From positions 4,309,501 through 4,373,500 of the forward strand of contig NZ_JAPEPJ010000001.1 of the NCBI RefSeq assembly GCF_026340255.1: a stretch of 64,000 nt of DNA, read 5' to 3'. The position numbers were made by a program, and so were the translations under genes. The DNA is from Streptomyces sp. NBC_01408. GTDB lineage: Bacteria > Actinomycetota > Actinomycetes > Streptomycetales > Streptomycetaceae. Below, in pieces: positions 7,728 through 16,380 of this stretch; within the stretch, counting starts at the first letter, position 1, and each line of letters begins with the position of its first letter. The notes beneath the pieces are model-generated. The model had not been told where the DNA came from. It saw only the letters and a list, made by a program, of their open reading frames with translations, and made no database searches.

Positions 7728-8885
7728 TCAGCGGCGGCGGGCCGTGACCGTCTTCTCCACGGCGAACAGCTCCTCCTCGACGTGTTCCATCGCGAGCCGC
7801 AGCGCTCCGGTGGCCACGGCCGCCTCGCCGAGCAGGGACAGGGTCACCCGGGGCGGGCGCAGGCAGTAACGTTCCAGCTCCTGGCGCAGAGGCCCCAGCA
7901 CCCCGTCCAGCCCGGCCGCCCAGCCGCCGACCACGACCAGCTCGGGGTCCATGGCCAGGACCAGTGCCGCCACGTCGTGCACCAGCCGCTGCAGGAACCG
8001 CTCCACGGCGGCCACGGCCCGCTCGTCGCCCCGCTTGGCCATCGCGAAGACCTCGGCGACCGCGGGCTCGTCCAGCGGGTGCAGGGGTTCGCCCGTGGTC
8101 GACAGCAGTTTCTCCGGCGTCACCTCGCGGCCCAGCAGGTGCAGCGCGCCGATCTCACCGGCTGCCCCACCGAAGCCACGGTGCAGCCGTCCGCCGATCA
8201 GCGAACCGGCGCCCGGGCTGAGCCCCGCCATCACGAACACGATGTCGTCGGTGTCCCGCGCGGCCCCCTTCCAGTGCTCGGCGACCGCCGCCGCGTTGGC
8301 GTCGTTCTCCACCTGGACCGGGCAGCGGAACGAGCGCCGCAGCCGGTCCCCGAGCGGCAGCCCGGTCCAGCCCGGCAGCGCCGTCCCGAGGCGGACCGTT
8401 CCGTCGGCCTCCACGATCCCGGGGCTGCCGACCCCGACCGCCCGCAGGGAGTCCCGGGGCACACCCGCCCGGCGCAACAGATCGGCGACCGCCGACCGCA
8501 CCCGTTCCAGGCGCTCGTCGGCCGAGGCCGTCTCGGCGACGTCCTTGGTACCGGCGCCGATGACCCGCCCGTCCAGCCCGGACAGGAGCACCGCGATCCG
8601 GTGCGAGCCGATCTCGATGCCCAGCAGATGCCCGGCCTCGGCCCGGAACCGGAAGCGCCTGGCCGGTCGCCCCTGCCGCCGCGCACCCTCCTCCGCGTCG
8701 GCCTCGACCACGAGCCCGGTCCCGATCAGCCCTTCCACGACCCCCTCGACGGTGGGCCGGGAGAGCCCGGTCACCCGGGTGAGGTCGGTGAGGGTCGGTG
8801 ATTCGGCCGCGCGCAGTGCCCTCAGGACCACGGCGGAATTGATCCGCCGGAGCAGAGAGGGGTCCCCGCCGGTCAGCTGCCCCAA
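7728..8885 (-). CDS. ROK-family transcriptional regulator (kinase-type motifs incomplete)
   Basis: A 385-residue protein. Residues ~10-70 form a MarR-like winged helix (SPTLTDLTRVTGLSRPTVEGVVEGLI). The rest is a ROK sugar-kinase fold, with VENDANAAAVAEHW and RLHRGFGGAAGEIGALHLLG. Known ROK repressors such as NagC and XylR bind a sugar or sugar-phosphate. Here the zinc-binding CxCGxxGC motif after GEIG is absent and the usual His of GEIGH is displaced, so I infer a pure regulator rather than a glucokinase. It is transcribed alone; no palindrome stood out in the 98 nt upstream. Confidence 0.85.
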   Translation of the reverse strand: MGQLTGGDPSLLRRINSAVVLRALRAAESPTLTDLTRVTGLSRPTVEGVVEGLIGTGLVVEADAEEGARRQGRPARRFRFRAEAGHLLGIEIGSHRIAVLLSGLDGRVIGAGTKDVAETASADERLERVRSAVADLLRRAGVPRDSLRAVGVGSPGIVEADGTVRLGTALPGWTGLPLGDRLRRSFRCPVQVENDANAAAVAEHWKGAARDTDDIVFVMAGLSPGAGSLIGGRLHRGFGGAAGEIGALHLLGREVTPEKLLSTTGEPLHPLDEPAVAEVFAMAKRGDERAVAAVERFLQRLVHDVAALVLAMDPELVVVGGWAAGLDGVLGPLRQELERYCLRPPRVTLSLLGEAAVATGALRLAMEHVEEELFAVEKTVTARRR

Positions 8886-8983
8886 CGTGTGTCCTCCCAG
8901 CTAGCGAGCTTGTCAGCCGGATCGTACTGCCCACCAGGTGCGGCGGCGAGAAGCAGCCCCCCATCGGCCGGAACCGGTCTCCC

Positions 8984-9634
8984 TCAGGCCGGGGCGACGA
9001 ACCCCGACTCGTACGCCGTGATCACCGCCTGGGTCCGGTCCCGCGCCCCCAGCTTCCCCAGGATCGCGCTGACGTGCGACTTCACCGTCTCCGCGCCGAT
9101 GATCAGCTGGGAGGCGATCTCGACGTTCGTCAGCCCCCGCGCCATGAGCCGCAGGACCGCCTCCTCCCGCTCGGTCAGCGCGGCCCGCTCCAGCACCGCC
9201 CTGGCCTGCCGGTTCCCGTACTCCGCGGCCAGGGCCCGCACCGCCGCCGGGAAGAGCAGTGTCTCGCCCTCCGCCACCAGCCGTACCGCGTGCACGATCT
9301 CCGAAGGCCGGGCGCGCTTCAGCAGGAACCCGTCGGCGCCGGCCCGCAGGGCCTGGTACACGTACTCGTCGTTCTCGAAGGTGGTCACCACGAGGATCTT
9401 CGGCGGGGAGTCCACCGACCGCAGGACCGCCCGGGTCGCCTCGATGCCGTCGAGCAGCGGCATCCGTACGTCCATCGCCACGACGTCCGGCCTCAGCTGC
9501 CGTACGAGCGGGACGACGGAGGCACCGTCGGCGGCCTCGCCCACGACTTCGATATCGGGCTGGGCGTCCAGGACGGCGCGCAGACCCGCGCGCACCAGGG
9601 GTTCGTCATCGACGATGAGTACGGTAACCGGCAT
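8984..9634 (-). CDS. NarL/LuxR-type response regulator
   Basis: A 216-residue response regulator. The receiver domain has the acidic pair at D9-D10, the phosphoacceptor D55 in VVAMDVRMPLLDG and a conserved Lys near FLLKRARP. The C-terminal LuxR helix-turn-helix reads LTEREEAVLRLMARGLTNVEIASQL, followed by AETVKSHVSAILGKL. Start is the ATG 4 nt after the histidine kinase stop, so the two are translated together. Its likely targets are the divergent ABC exporter genes and its own operon, through the palindromes at 10849-10889. Confidence 0.92.
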   Translation of the reverse strand: MPVTVLIVDDEPLVRAGLRAVLDAQPDIEVVGEAADGASVVPLVRQLRPDVVAMDVRMPLLDGIEATRAVLRSVDSPPKILVVTTFENDEYVYQALRAGADGFLLKRARPSEIVHAVRLVAEGETLLFPAAVRALAAEYGNRQARAVLERAALTEREEAVLRLMARGLTNVEIASQLIIGAETVKSHVSAILGKLGARDRTQAVITAYESGFVAPA

Positions 9635-9638
9635 CCCG

Positions 9639-10817
9639 TCAGCGTATTCGCTCCAGGGGAAGCCGTGCGCGTACCCTCCAACTGCCCTCGTGCGGCCCGG
9701 TTTCGGCCTCACCGCCGAGCAGCGCGGCCCGCTCCCGCATGCCGCGCAGACCGCTGCCGCGGCCCGTCATCAGCGTGGGGCCTGCCGGGAGCGGGTTGGT
9801 GACCTCCAAGTCCAGCCTCCCCACCGCCATTTCGATCCGTACCCGGACCGGAACCGGCCCGCTGTGCCGCAGTACGTTGGTCAGCGCCTCCTGAAGGATC
9901 CGGTACCCCTCCCGGGTGACCGGGCCCGGCAACGTCTCCAGCGGACCGGACAGTTCGGCGTCCACCGAGGCGCCGGAAGCACGCGCCGACTCCAGCAGCC
10001 GGTCCGCGTCGGCCAGGGTGGGGCGCTGGGAAGGAGGCTGCGCGGACTCGCGGAGCACCAGCAGCACCCGCTCCAGGTCCTCCATCGCTGCCCGTCCGGT
10101 CTCCTCGATCGCGCACAGCGCGCGCTCGGTGAACGCCGGGTCGCCCGCGGCCCGGGCGGCTCCCGCCTGGACCACCGCCACGGTGAGCGCGTGCCCGATG
10201 GAGTCGTGCAACTCCCGTGCGATCCGCGTCCGTTCCAGCAGCTGCTCCGTACGGGCCTCCAGTGCGCTGAGCCGCTCGGCCGCCGAAGGCCCCAGGAGCC
10301 GGGCCGCTATGGCCGTGACGGCCCTGCCGAGCAGGACCACGATGACCAGCAGCAGGATCAACGGAACCGGCACGAGGAGGACGGCCAGCCAGCGGGGAGG
10401 GACGAAGGGCAGGATCACCACGTCCGCCCCGAGCGTGCCCCCCGCGCCGACGATGACGAGTTCCAGGGTCATCACCGGCAGCCACACCGTCGCCATCATG
10501 GCCACGCCCGCCAGCACCAGGCGTATCTCCAGCCAGGCAACCGTTCGCCAGCGGTCCCCCCAACGGGCGGACGCCGTGGTGCTGATGGAACCGTCGTGCC
10601 GGCCCCGCTCGTGCGGGGTCAGCAGGAACTGGGCCTGCAGCCCCTCGGCCAGCCGCACCCAAGGGAGCAGCCCGAACGGCGCGACGATCAGGGCGGGCAT
10701 CCACGGCCAGGCAGGCTCTATGAACATCCAGATGGACACGATCAGGATGGGCACGAGCAGGTGCAGCCAGCGGGTGTACGTGACACCGCGGAACGGCGCA
10801 CGAAGCAGGAGAGACAT
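9639..10817 (-). CDS. Two-component sensor histidine kinase (HisKA_3 type)
   Basis: A 392-residue membrane kinase. About four hydrophobic segments lie between residues 15 and 170. The dimerisation/phosphoacceptor helix RIARELHDSIGHALTVAVVQ carries the phosphorylated His at 204, and the HATPase domain has YRILQEALTNVLRHSG (N box) and GRGSGLRGMRERAALLGG (G box). There is no large extracellular loop, so it probably senses the membrane itself or the adjacent transporter, as in cell-envelope stress systems. It is divergent from an ABC exporter pair, an arrangement common in antibiotic-sensing modules. Confidence 0.9.
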   Translation of the reverse strand: MSLLLRAPFRGVTYTRWLHLLVPILIVSIWMFIEPAWPWMPALIVAPFGLLPWVRLAEGLQAQFLLTPHERGRHDGSISTTASARWGDRWRTVAWLEIRLVLAGVAMMATVWLPVMTLELVIVGAGGTLGADVVILPFVPPRWLAVLLVPVPLILLLVIVVLLGRAVTAIAARLLGPSAAERLSALEARTEQLLERTRIARELHDSIGHALTVAVVQAGAARAAGDPAFTERALCAIEETGRAAMEDLERVLLVLRESAQPPSQRPTLADADRLLESARASGASVDAELSGPLETLPGPVTREGYRILQEALTNVLRHSGPVPVRVRIEMAVGRLDLEVTNPLPAGPTLMTGRGSGLRGMRERAALLGGEAETGPHEGSWRVRARLPLERIR

Positions 10818-10848
10818 GTCCTCATCCTGGCAGTCGGAACACGGGGTC

Positions 10849-10889
10849 CGTCTCCCCCGTGCGGGGGAGACGATCCCCCCACGTGGGGG
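10849..10889. promoter_or_regulatory. Two adjacent palindromes between the TCS and ABC operons
   Basis: CGTCTCCCCCG-TG-CGGGGGAGACG (10849-10872, 11-bp perfect arms) is followed by the perfect palindrome CCCCCACGTGGGGG (10876-10889). They lie 31 nt from the kinase start and 36 nt from the ATPase start, so a bound regulator could control both directions. The NarL-type regulator encoded next door is the obvious candidate. Confidence 0.6.
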
Positions 10890-10925
10890 AGGTCAAGGGG
10901 TGGGGCCGACGGCGAACCTTGAGAC

Positions 10926-11837
10926 ATGAACAGCATCGAGATCCGAGAACTGACCAGGGAATACGGCTCCACCCGTGCCGTGGACCGCCTCACCTTCGAC
11001 GTGCTGCCAGGTCGGGTCACCGGCTTCCTGGGCCCCAACGGCGCCGGCAAGTCGACCACGATGCGGCTGCTGCTCGGGCTGGACCGGGCCACAGCCGGTA
11101 CGGCCACCGTCGGGGGACGGAAGTTCACCACCTTCACCGACCCGCTGCGCCGGGTCGGGGCGCTCCTGGACCCGCAGTCCATCCACGGCGGACGCACTGC
11201 CCGCGACCACTTGCGTCTCCTCGCCGCCACGAACCGGATACCGGCGCGGCGGGTGGAGGAGGTCCTGGAGCAGGCGGGGATAGCCTCGGCGGCCAAGCGC
11301 CGGGTGAAGACTTTCTCGCTGGGCATGCGCCAGCGCCTGGGCATCGCCGCCGCCCTGTTGGGTGATCCCGGAGTGCTGCTGCTCGACGAACCGACGAACG
11401 GCCTCGACCCCGAGGGCATCATCTGGATCCGCGAGCTGATGCGCGGACTCGCCGCCGAGGGGCGGACCGTACTGGTCTCCAGCCACCTCATGTCCGAGAC
11501 GGCGACGTTGGCCGACCACCTGATCGTGCTGGGCGCGGGCAGGCTGCTGGCCGACACCTCGATGGAGGAGTTCATCGAGGCGCGCAGCACCCCCCGGGTG
11601 CGGCTGCGCACCTCGGACCCGATCCGGCTGCGTGCCGCCCTCGCCCGCGACGGCTTCGAGCTGGTGGACGCCGGCGGCGGGCGCTGGACCGTCGACGGCA
11701 TACAGGCGGAACGGCTCGGTGCCATGGCTGCCCGGGAGGGCATCCCGATGCTGGAGCTCGCAGACGAACGCGCCTCGCTGGAGCAGGCCTACCTCGATCT
11801 CACCGCCGACCATGCCCAGTTCGCCGCCACCCACTGA
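10926..11837 (+). CDS. ABC exporter ATP-binding subunit (DrrA-like)
   Basis: A 303-residue ATPase with a complete catalytic set: Walker A GPNGAGKST, signature LGMRQRLGIA, Walker B LLLDEPTNGLD and the switch His in VLVSSHLMSE. The C-terminal ~80 residues form the accessory domain typical of DrrA/CcmA exporters. It works with the permease encoded 37 nt downstream to move a drug, lipid or peptide out of the cell. The divergent two-component system makes inducible antibiotic efflux the leading guess; the substrate is unknown. Confidence 0.9.
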   Translation: MNSIEIRELTREYGSTRAVDRLTFDVLPGRVTGFLGPNGAGKSTTMRLLLGLDRATAGTATVGGRKFTTFTDPLRRVGALLDPQSIHGGRTARDHLRLLAATNRIPARRVEEVLEQAGIASAAKRRVKTFSLGMRQRLGIAAALLGDPGVLLLDEPTNGLDPEGIIWIRELMRGLAAEGRTVLVSSHLMSETATLADHLIVLGAGRLLADTSMEEFIEARSTPRVRLRTSDPIRLRAALARDGFELVDAGGGRWTVDGIQAERLGAMAAREGIPMLELADERASLEQAYLDLTADHAQFAATH

Positions 11838-11874
11838 CCGACCCCGCTTTCCCCGCACTTCAGGAGGCTTCGCC

Positions 11875-12624
11875 ATGACTGCCGCTCTGCCCACCCTGCC
11901 CGTCCTGCACTCGGAATGGATCAAGATCCGGTCCCTCCGGGGCACGTTCGGAGCCCTGATAGCCGTCTTCGTCGCCACGGTGGGGATCCAGGTGCTGACG
12001 GCGGCGGCGATCGGCCAGGCCGAGGCGGGCAGCATGGGTGAAGACCCGCTCCTCGCCGCCTTCTACGGACTCAACTTCGGTCAGATAGCGGCCATCGTCT
12101 TCGGGGCGAACGCCTTCTCCGCCGAGTTCCACAACGGGGCGCTCCGCACCAGCTTCACCGCCGTGCCCCACCGCACCCGCTTCTACCTGTCGAAGATCTC
12201 GATGGTGGGCGGACTGGCCCTGGTCATGGGACAGGTCACCGGGTTCGTCACCTTCGTGGCCGGCCAGTCGTTCATGGGCCCCTACGCCCTCGAACTGGGT
12301 GACCCGGGTGCCGTCCGGGCCATCGTCGGCAGCGGGATCTACCTGACCGTCGTCGCCCTGCTCTCGGCCGGGCTGACTGCGCTGCTGCGCAGCGGCGTGG
12401 CCGTGACGAGCCTGCTCATACCCTTCTTCCTCATCGTGTCCTTCGTCGTCGGTGAGGCCGTGGGCGGGTTCGGGCAGTACATGCCGGACCGTGCCGGGCA
12501 GATGGTGATGCGGGTCGAGCCGCACGGTGACCTCGGCCCGTGGAGCGGGCTGGGCGTGATGGCGCTGTGGGCCGCGGTCGCAGTGGTCGCCGGCTGGATC
12601 GCGGTGCGCCGACGGGACGCGTGA
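11875..12624 (+). CDS. ABC exporter permease subunit
   Basis: A 249-residue membrane protein with six predicted hydrophobic segments. It begins with the typical ABC2-type opening (VLHSEWIKIRSLRGTFGAL), and the second segment is followed by AEFHNGALRTSFTAVPHRTRFYLSK, a conserved intracellular stretch in this permease class. Start is the ATG with AGGAGG 7 nt upstream; the reading frame is open further back but that part is a shadow of the ATPase gene. It pairs with the ATPase upstream. Confidence 0.88.
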   Translation: MTAALPTLPVLHSEWIKIRSLRGTFGALIAVFVATVGIQVLTAAAIGQAEAGSMGEDPLLAAFYGLNFGQIAAIVFGANAFSAEFHNGALRTSFTAVPHRTRFYLSKISMVGGLALVMGQVTGFVTFVAGQSFMGPYALELGDPGAVRAIVGSGIYLTVVALLSAGLTALLRSGVAVTSLLIPFFLIVSFVVGEAVGGFGQYMPDRAGQMVMRVEPHGDLGPWSGLGVMALWAAVAVVAGWIAVRRRDA

Positions 12625-12664
12625 CGCCGGACCAGTTGTCAGTGGCGGTCGGGATACTGACGGT

Positions 12665-13102
12665 ATGACCACGGCAGAGCATCTCGACACGATCGACCGG
12701 CTGCGGGTGACGGACTTCCCGCCCGAGCCGGTCTGGTCCGGTGGGCAGAGCAGCGGCCCGGGTTACCACCTGGTACAGATCGGCTGGACCGCGGACTTCA
12801 GCGAGGACGGCGGAGCCGGCCGGGCCGAGGCGACCGACCAGATCAACGCCGAGTACGGGGCACTGACCCAGGCCCTGACCGACCGGTGGGGGGAGGTGCA
12901 GGTGTTCAGCGTGGAGTCGCTCAGAGCCAGGGGGCTCGAGGGGGAGGAGATACCGGAGCCCTGGGACAAGGTGAGCGGCAGCACCGACCATGTGCACGCG
13001 TGGCAGGTGGAGGGCAGGTGGCTCGTGGCCTACGTGGCGCAGTGGGACGGCGGTGAACCGTACACGCTGATGGCAGCGGTCACAGTGACCGACCCGCCGT
13101 AG
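12665..13102 (+). CDS. Uncharacterised 145-residue protein
   Basis: A soluble, acidic protein with no signal peptide or membrane segment. I do not recognise a family. It is rich in Trp in the second half (WGEVQVFSVES, HVHAWQVEGRWLVAYVAQWDGG), suggesting a compact beta-sheet fold. Codon bias is typical of the host, so it is a real gene. It starts 40 nt after the ABC permease and could be read from the same transcript, although the gap holds ordinary sequence and no evident Shine-Dalgarno. Confidence 0.65.
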   Translation: MTTAEHLDTIDRLRVTDFPPEPVWSGGQSSGPGYHLVQIGWTADFSEDGGAGRAEATDQINAEYGALTQALTDRWGEVQVFSVESLRARGLEGEEIPEPWDKVSGSTDHVHAWQVEGRWLVAYVAQWDGGEPYTLMAAVTVTDPP

Positions 13103-13172
13103 CCCGGCGGACGGTGGGGCAGGGCGGGCAGGGCGGGCAGGACAGCGGGTCAGGCTCGGTCAAAGAGCCCCG

Positions 13173-13354
13173 GTGCCGAGCCGTATCGTCCTGGGGCTGG
13201 GCGCGGCTACCGCCCCCGCAGCCGTTGCCGCCCCTGAGGTTATCGAGGTCGAGGTGTGGGGCCCAACTATGAGAAGTGTGTGGCACCGGGCACCACATGG
13301 CTGGGGTCGGCGAAGAAGATCGACGGGGCCCACTACGTCCACCGCACCTGCTAG
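13173..13354 (+). pseudogene. Decayed secreted-protein gene (DUF6355-like remnant)
   Basis: In one frame 13173 onward reads as a signal peptide (RIVLGLGAATAPAAVAAP). In another frame 13238-13354 ends in GPNYEKCVAPGTTWLGSAKK and HYVHRTC with a TAG, which looks like the C-terminus of small secreted Cys-containing proteins of the DUF6355 type. The middle of the gene is missing and the frames do not join, so this is a deletion plus frameshift remnant. The rest of 13103-13469 holds GGGGCGGGCA-like and GGGGGA-rich low-complexity DNA and nothing else I can support. Confidence 0.5.
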
Positions 13355-13469
13355 CCCGCACATGCAAGGGGGGACGGGGGAGAGGGGGGATGGGGGAGAG
13401 GCGGGCGGAGCGGTGCTCGCCCCGGAGTCCTCGCGCGTCTTGAGCCGGTGGCGCGGTCGGCGGAGTGGG

Positions 13470-14018
13470 TCAGGGGGTTTCGGGGGATTCCGCGGCCGCG
13501 CGGAGGCGGGCGTACTCCTGGGCCATGGTTTCGGCGGTCCAGTGGGCGTTGAGGCCGCTGGGGTTGGGGAGGGCCCAGATGCGGGTGGAGCCGATGGTTC
13601 GGTCCTGAGGGCCGATCTGTGCCTTCCGCTCGCCGAAGGCGGTGCGGTAGGCGGTGACCCCGACGACCGCCAGCCACTGGGGGCGCAGGAGTTCCACCTT
13701 GGCCCTCAGGATGCGGCCGCCCTCGCGGAACTCCTCGGCGCTGAGTTCGTCGGCGCGCGCCGTGGCGCGGGCCACGACGTTGGTGATGCCGAGCCGGTAG
13801 GTCAGCAGTTCCTCCTGCTCACCGGGGGCCAGGCGGCGCGGCGTGAAGCCCGACAGGTGCAGGACGGGCCAGAAGCGGTTGCCGGGGCGGGCGAAGTGGT
13901 GACCCGTCGCGGCGGAGAGGAGCCCGGGGTTGATACCGCAGAACAACACGCGAAGACCACCCGCGACCACGTCCGGGAGGACGCGGTCGCGGGCGGCGGT
14001 CAGCTCGTCGGGGGTCAG
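13470..14018 (-). CDS. mug: Mismatch-specific (G:T/U) DNA glycosylase
   Basis: A uracil-DNA-glycosylase-superfamily enzyme that removes U or T opposite G. Motifs are VLFCGINPGLLSAATGHHFARPGNRFW (motif A, with Asn) and the late ALPNPSGLNAH. I place the start at a CTG at 14018, giving 182 residues. Its first residues (LTPDELTAARDRV) look like the genuine N-terminus and the codon overlaps the purB stop (CTGA), implying translational coupling. A more conservative start is the GTG at 13970, which would cut 16 residues just before the first strand. Confidence 0.85.
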   Translation of the reverse strand: MTPDELTAARDRVLPDVVAGGLRVLFCGINPGLLSAATGHHFARPGNRFWPVLHLSGFTPRRLAPGEQEELLTYRLGITNVVARATARADELSAEEFREGGRILRAKVELLRPQWLAVVGVTAYRTAFGERKAQIGPQDRTIGSTRIWALPNPSGLNAHWTAETMAQEYARLRAAAESPETP

Positions 14019-15448
14019 AGGATCGACCCCGGCGTGTACCCGGCGGCCTCCGGGTGCTGCTTGGCGATCGCCTCGATACGGGAGACCACCGCGGCGACCT
14101 GGTCACCGGCGGCGCCCGTGAAGGACAGCTTGTCGGCCATCAGGGCGTCGAGCTGGGCCCGGTCCAGCGGCATCCGCTCGTCGGCGGCCAGCTTGTCCAG
14201 CAGCTCGTTGCGCTCGGCGCCCTGCTCGCGCATGGCGAGCGCGGAGGCCACCGCGTGCTCCTTGATGACCTCGTGGGCGGCCTCGCGGCCCACCCCGGCC
14301 CGCACCGCGCCCATCAGGACCTTGGTGGTCGCCAGGAACGGCAGGTAGCGGTCCAGTTCCCGGGCGACGACCGCGGGGAAGGCGCCGAACTCGTCCAGGA
14401 CGGTCAGGAACGTCTCCAGCAGGCCGTCGAAGGCGAAGAAGGCGTCCGGCAGGGCCACGCGGCGGACCACGGAGCAGGAGACGTCGCCCTCGTTCCACTG
14501 GTCGCCGGCCAGCTCGCCGGTCATCGAGGCGTAGCCGCGCAGGATGACCATCAGGCCGTTCACGCGCTCGCAGGAGCGGGTGTTCATCTTGTGCGGCATC
14601 GCGGAGGAGCCGACCTGGCCGGGCTTGAAGCCCTCGGTGACCAGCTCGTGGCCGGCCATCAGGCGGATCGTCTTGGCGATCGACGACGGGGCGGCGGCCA
14701 GCTGCACCAGCGCGGTGACCACGTCGTAGTCGAGCGAGCGGGGGTAGACCTGGCCGACCGAGGTGAAGGCCTGGGCGAAGCCGAGGTGGGCGGCGATGCG
14801 CTGTTCCAGGTCGGCGAGCTTGGCGGCGTCGCCGCCGAGCAGGTCGAGCATGTCCTGGGCGGTGCCGACCGGGCCCTTGATCCCGCGCAGCGGGTAGCGG
14901 CCCAGCAGGTCCTCGAGGCGGTCGTAGGCGACCAGCAGCTCGTCGGCGGCCGTCGCGAAGCGCTTGCCCAGGGTGGTCGCCTGCGCGGCCACGTTGTGGG
15001 AGCGGCCGGCCATGACCAGCTCGGCGTGCTCGCCCGCCAGCTTGCCGAGGCGGGACAGGACGGCGACCGTGCGGTCACGTGCCAGTTCCAGCGAGAGCCG
15101 GATCTGGAGCTGCTCCACGTTCTCGGTCAGGTCGCGCGAGGTCATGCCCTTGTGGACGTGCTCGTGACCGGCGAGGGCGTTGAACTCCTCGATGCGGGCC
15201 TTGACGTCGTGTCGGGTGACCTTCTCGCGCTCGGCGATGGAGGCGAGGTCGACCGTCTCCAGGACGCGCTCATAGTCCGCGAGGGCGGCGTCCGGAACCT
15301 CGATACCGAGGTCCTTCTGGGCGCGCAGCACGGCGAGCCACAGCCGCCGCTCCAGCGTCACCTTGTACTCGGGGGACCACAGGACGGCAAGCTCCGCGGA
15401 GGCGTAGCGGCCGGCCAGGACATTGGGGATGCGGGGCTTGGCTGTCAC
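14015..15448 (-). CDS. purB: Adenylosuccinate lyase
   Basis: A 477-residue enzyme of the fumarase/aspartase superfamily that acts twice in purine synthesis: SAICAR to AICAR, and adenylosuccinate to AMP. The superfamily signature reads GSSAMPHKMNTRSCERV. Other conserved parts are GMTSRDLTENVEQLQIR and AGRSHNVAAQATTLGKRF. Length fits bacterial PurB. Start is the GTG (MTAKPRI). TAGAAT ends 8 nt before that GTG, so the mRNA is likely leaderless or nearly so. The DNA glycosylase gene overlaps its stop. Confidence 0.95.
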   Translation of the reverse strand: MTAKPRIPNVLAGRYASAELAVLWSPEYKVTLERRLWLAVLRAQKDLGIEVPDAALADYERVLETVDLASIAEREKVTRHDVKARIEEFNALAGHEHVHKGMTSRDLTENVEQLQIRLSLELARDRTVAVLSRLGKLAGEHAELVMAGRSHNVAAQATTLGKRFATAADELLVAYDRLEDLLGRYPLRGIKGPVGTAQDMLDLLGGDAAKLADLEQRIAAHLGFAQAFTSVGQVYPRSLDYDVVTALVQLAAAPSSIAKTIRLMAGHELVTEGFKPGQVGSSAMPHKMNTRSCERVNGLMVILRGYASMTGELAGDQWNEGDVSCSVVRRVALPDAFFAFDGLLETFLTVLDEFGAFPAVVARELDRYLPFLATTKVLMGAVRAGVGREAAHEVIKEHAVASALAMREQGAERNELLDKLAADERMPLDRAQLDALMADKLSFTGAAGDQVAAVVSRIEAIAKQHPEAAGYTPGSIL

Positions 15449-15456
15449 GTGTAGGG

Positions 15457-15462
15457 ATTCTA
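15457..15462 (-). promoter_or_regulatory. -10 box of purB, implying a near-leaderless mRNA
   Basis: On the minus strand TAGAAT (15462-15457) ends 8 nt before the GTG start of purB; TAAACG lies 17 nt upstream as a weak -35. With normal spacing transcription would start within about 0-2 nt of the start codon. No Shine-Dalgarno precedes purB, which agrees. Confidence 0.5.
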
Positions 15463-15519
15463 CTTGGGCCGCGGCTGTGCGTTTACGCAGGTAGGGGCCC
15501 CGACTCCGATTGTGCCTTG

Positions 15520-16311
15520 CTACGAGAGCCGCTCGCCCCCGGAGGCCTCGTACGGCAGCAGTTCCGGGCGCTTGGCCGGGCGGCCGTCCCCGGAGGAGCG
15601 GCCCGTCAGACGGCGGCCGACCCAGGGCAGCAGGTGCTGCCGGGCGAAGCTCAGGTCCTGGGAGCGGCGCAGGGCCCAGCCCGGGGGCGCGGAGGCGGGC
15701 AGTTCGGTGCGCCAGTCCTCCTCGGGCGGCAGGCCCAGGGACTGCCAGACGGCCTCCGCCACCCGGCGGTGGCCCTCGGCCGTCAGGTGCAGCCGGTCCA
15801 CGTCCCACATCCGCGGATCCGCGAGCGCGGCAGCCCCGTACAGGTCCACGACCACGGCGCCGTGCCGGGCCGCGAGCTCCTCGATGACGGCGAAGAGCTC
15901 CTGCATGCGCGGACGGAAACGTTCCATCACCGGCCCGTTGCGTCCCGGGGAGCGCATCAGCACGAGCTTCTTGCAGGAGGGGGCCAGCAGCTCCACCGCC
16001 TCTTCCAGGTGCCCGCGCACCCGGCCCATGTCGACCTTGGGGCGCAGCGCGTCGTTCAGACCGCCCACCAGGGTCACCACGTCGGCGCCCATGGCCGCGG
16101 CCAGGGGTACCTGATCCTCGGCGATCTGTCCGATCAGCTTCCCGCGGACGGCGAGGTTCGCGTAGGCGAAACCGGGCTCGCGTGCGGCGAGCCGGGCGGC
16201 CAGCAGGTCGGCCCAGCCGCGGTAGGAGCCGTCCGGGAGCAGGTCGGACATCCCCTCGGTGAAGGAGTCACCGACCGCGACAAAACTGGTGTAAGAGGCA
16301 TTCATCTCCAT
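15520..16311 (-). CDS. SGNH/GDSL hydrolase
   Basis: A 263-residue lipase/esterase-type hydrolase. Block I is FVAVGDSFTEGMSD with the catalytic Ser, block III VVTLVGGLNDALRP provides the Gly/Asn oxyanion residues, and block V is DRLHLTAEGHRRVAEAVW with the Asp and His. No signal peptide is seen, so it is cytoplasmic. The substrate could be a lipid, an acetylated sugar or a CoA thioester. MEMNAS is taken as the start; the second Met is equally possible. Just upstream of purB on the same strand, but purB has its own promoter. Confidence 0.88.
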   Translation of the reverse strand: MEMNASYTSFVAVGDSFTEGMSDLLPDGSYRGWADLLAARLAAREPGFAYANLAVRGKLIGQIAEDQVPLAAAMGADVVTLVGGLNDALRPKVDMGRVRGHLEEAVELLAPSCKKLVLMRSPGRNGPVMERFRPRMQELFAVIEELAARHGAVVVDLYGAAALADPRMWDVDRLHLTAEGHRRVAEAVWQSLGLPPEEDWRTELPASAPPGWALRRSQDLSFARQHLLPWVGRRLTGRSSGDGRPAKRPELLPYEASGGERLS

Positions 16312-16380
16312 GACGGAGCGATGCTACCGGTCGGTACCCCGGCCCCGCAGGGCCGGGGACCCACCAGCCTCCGACGCGGC

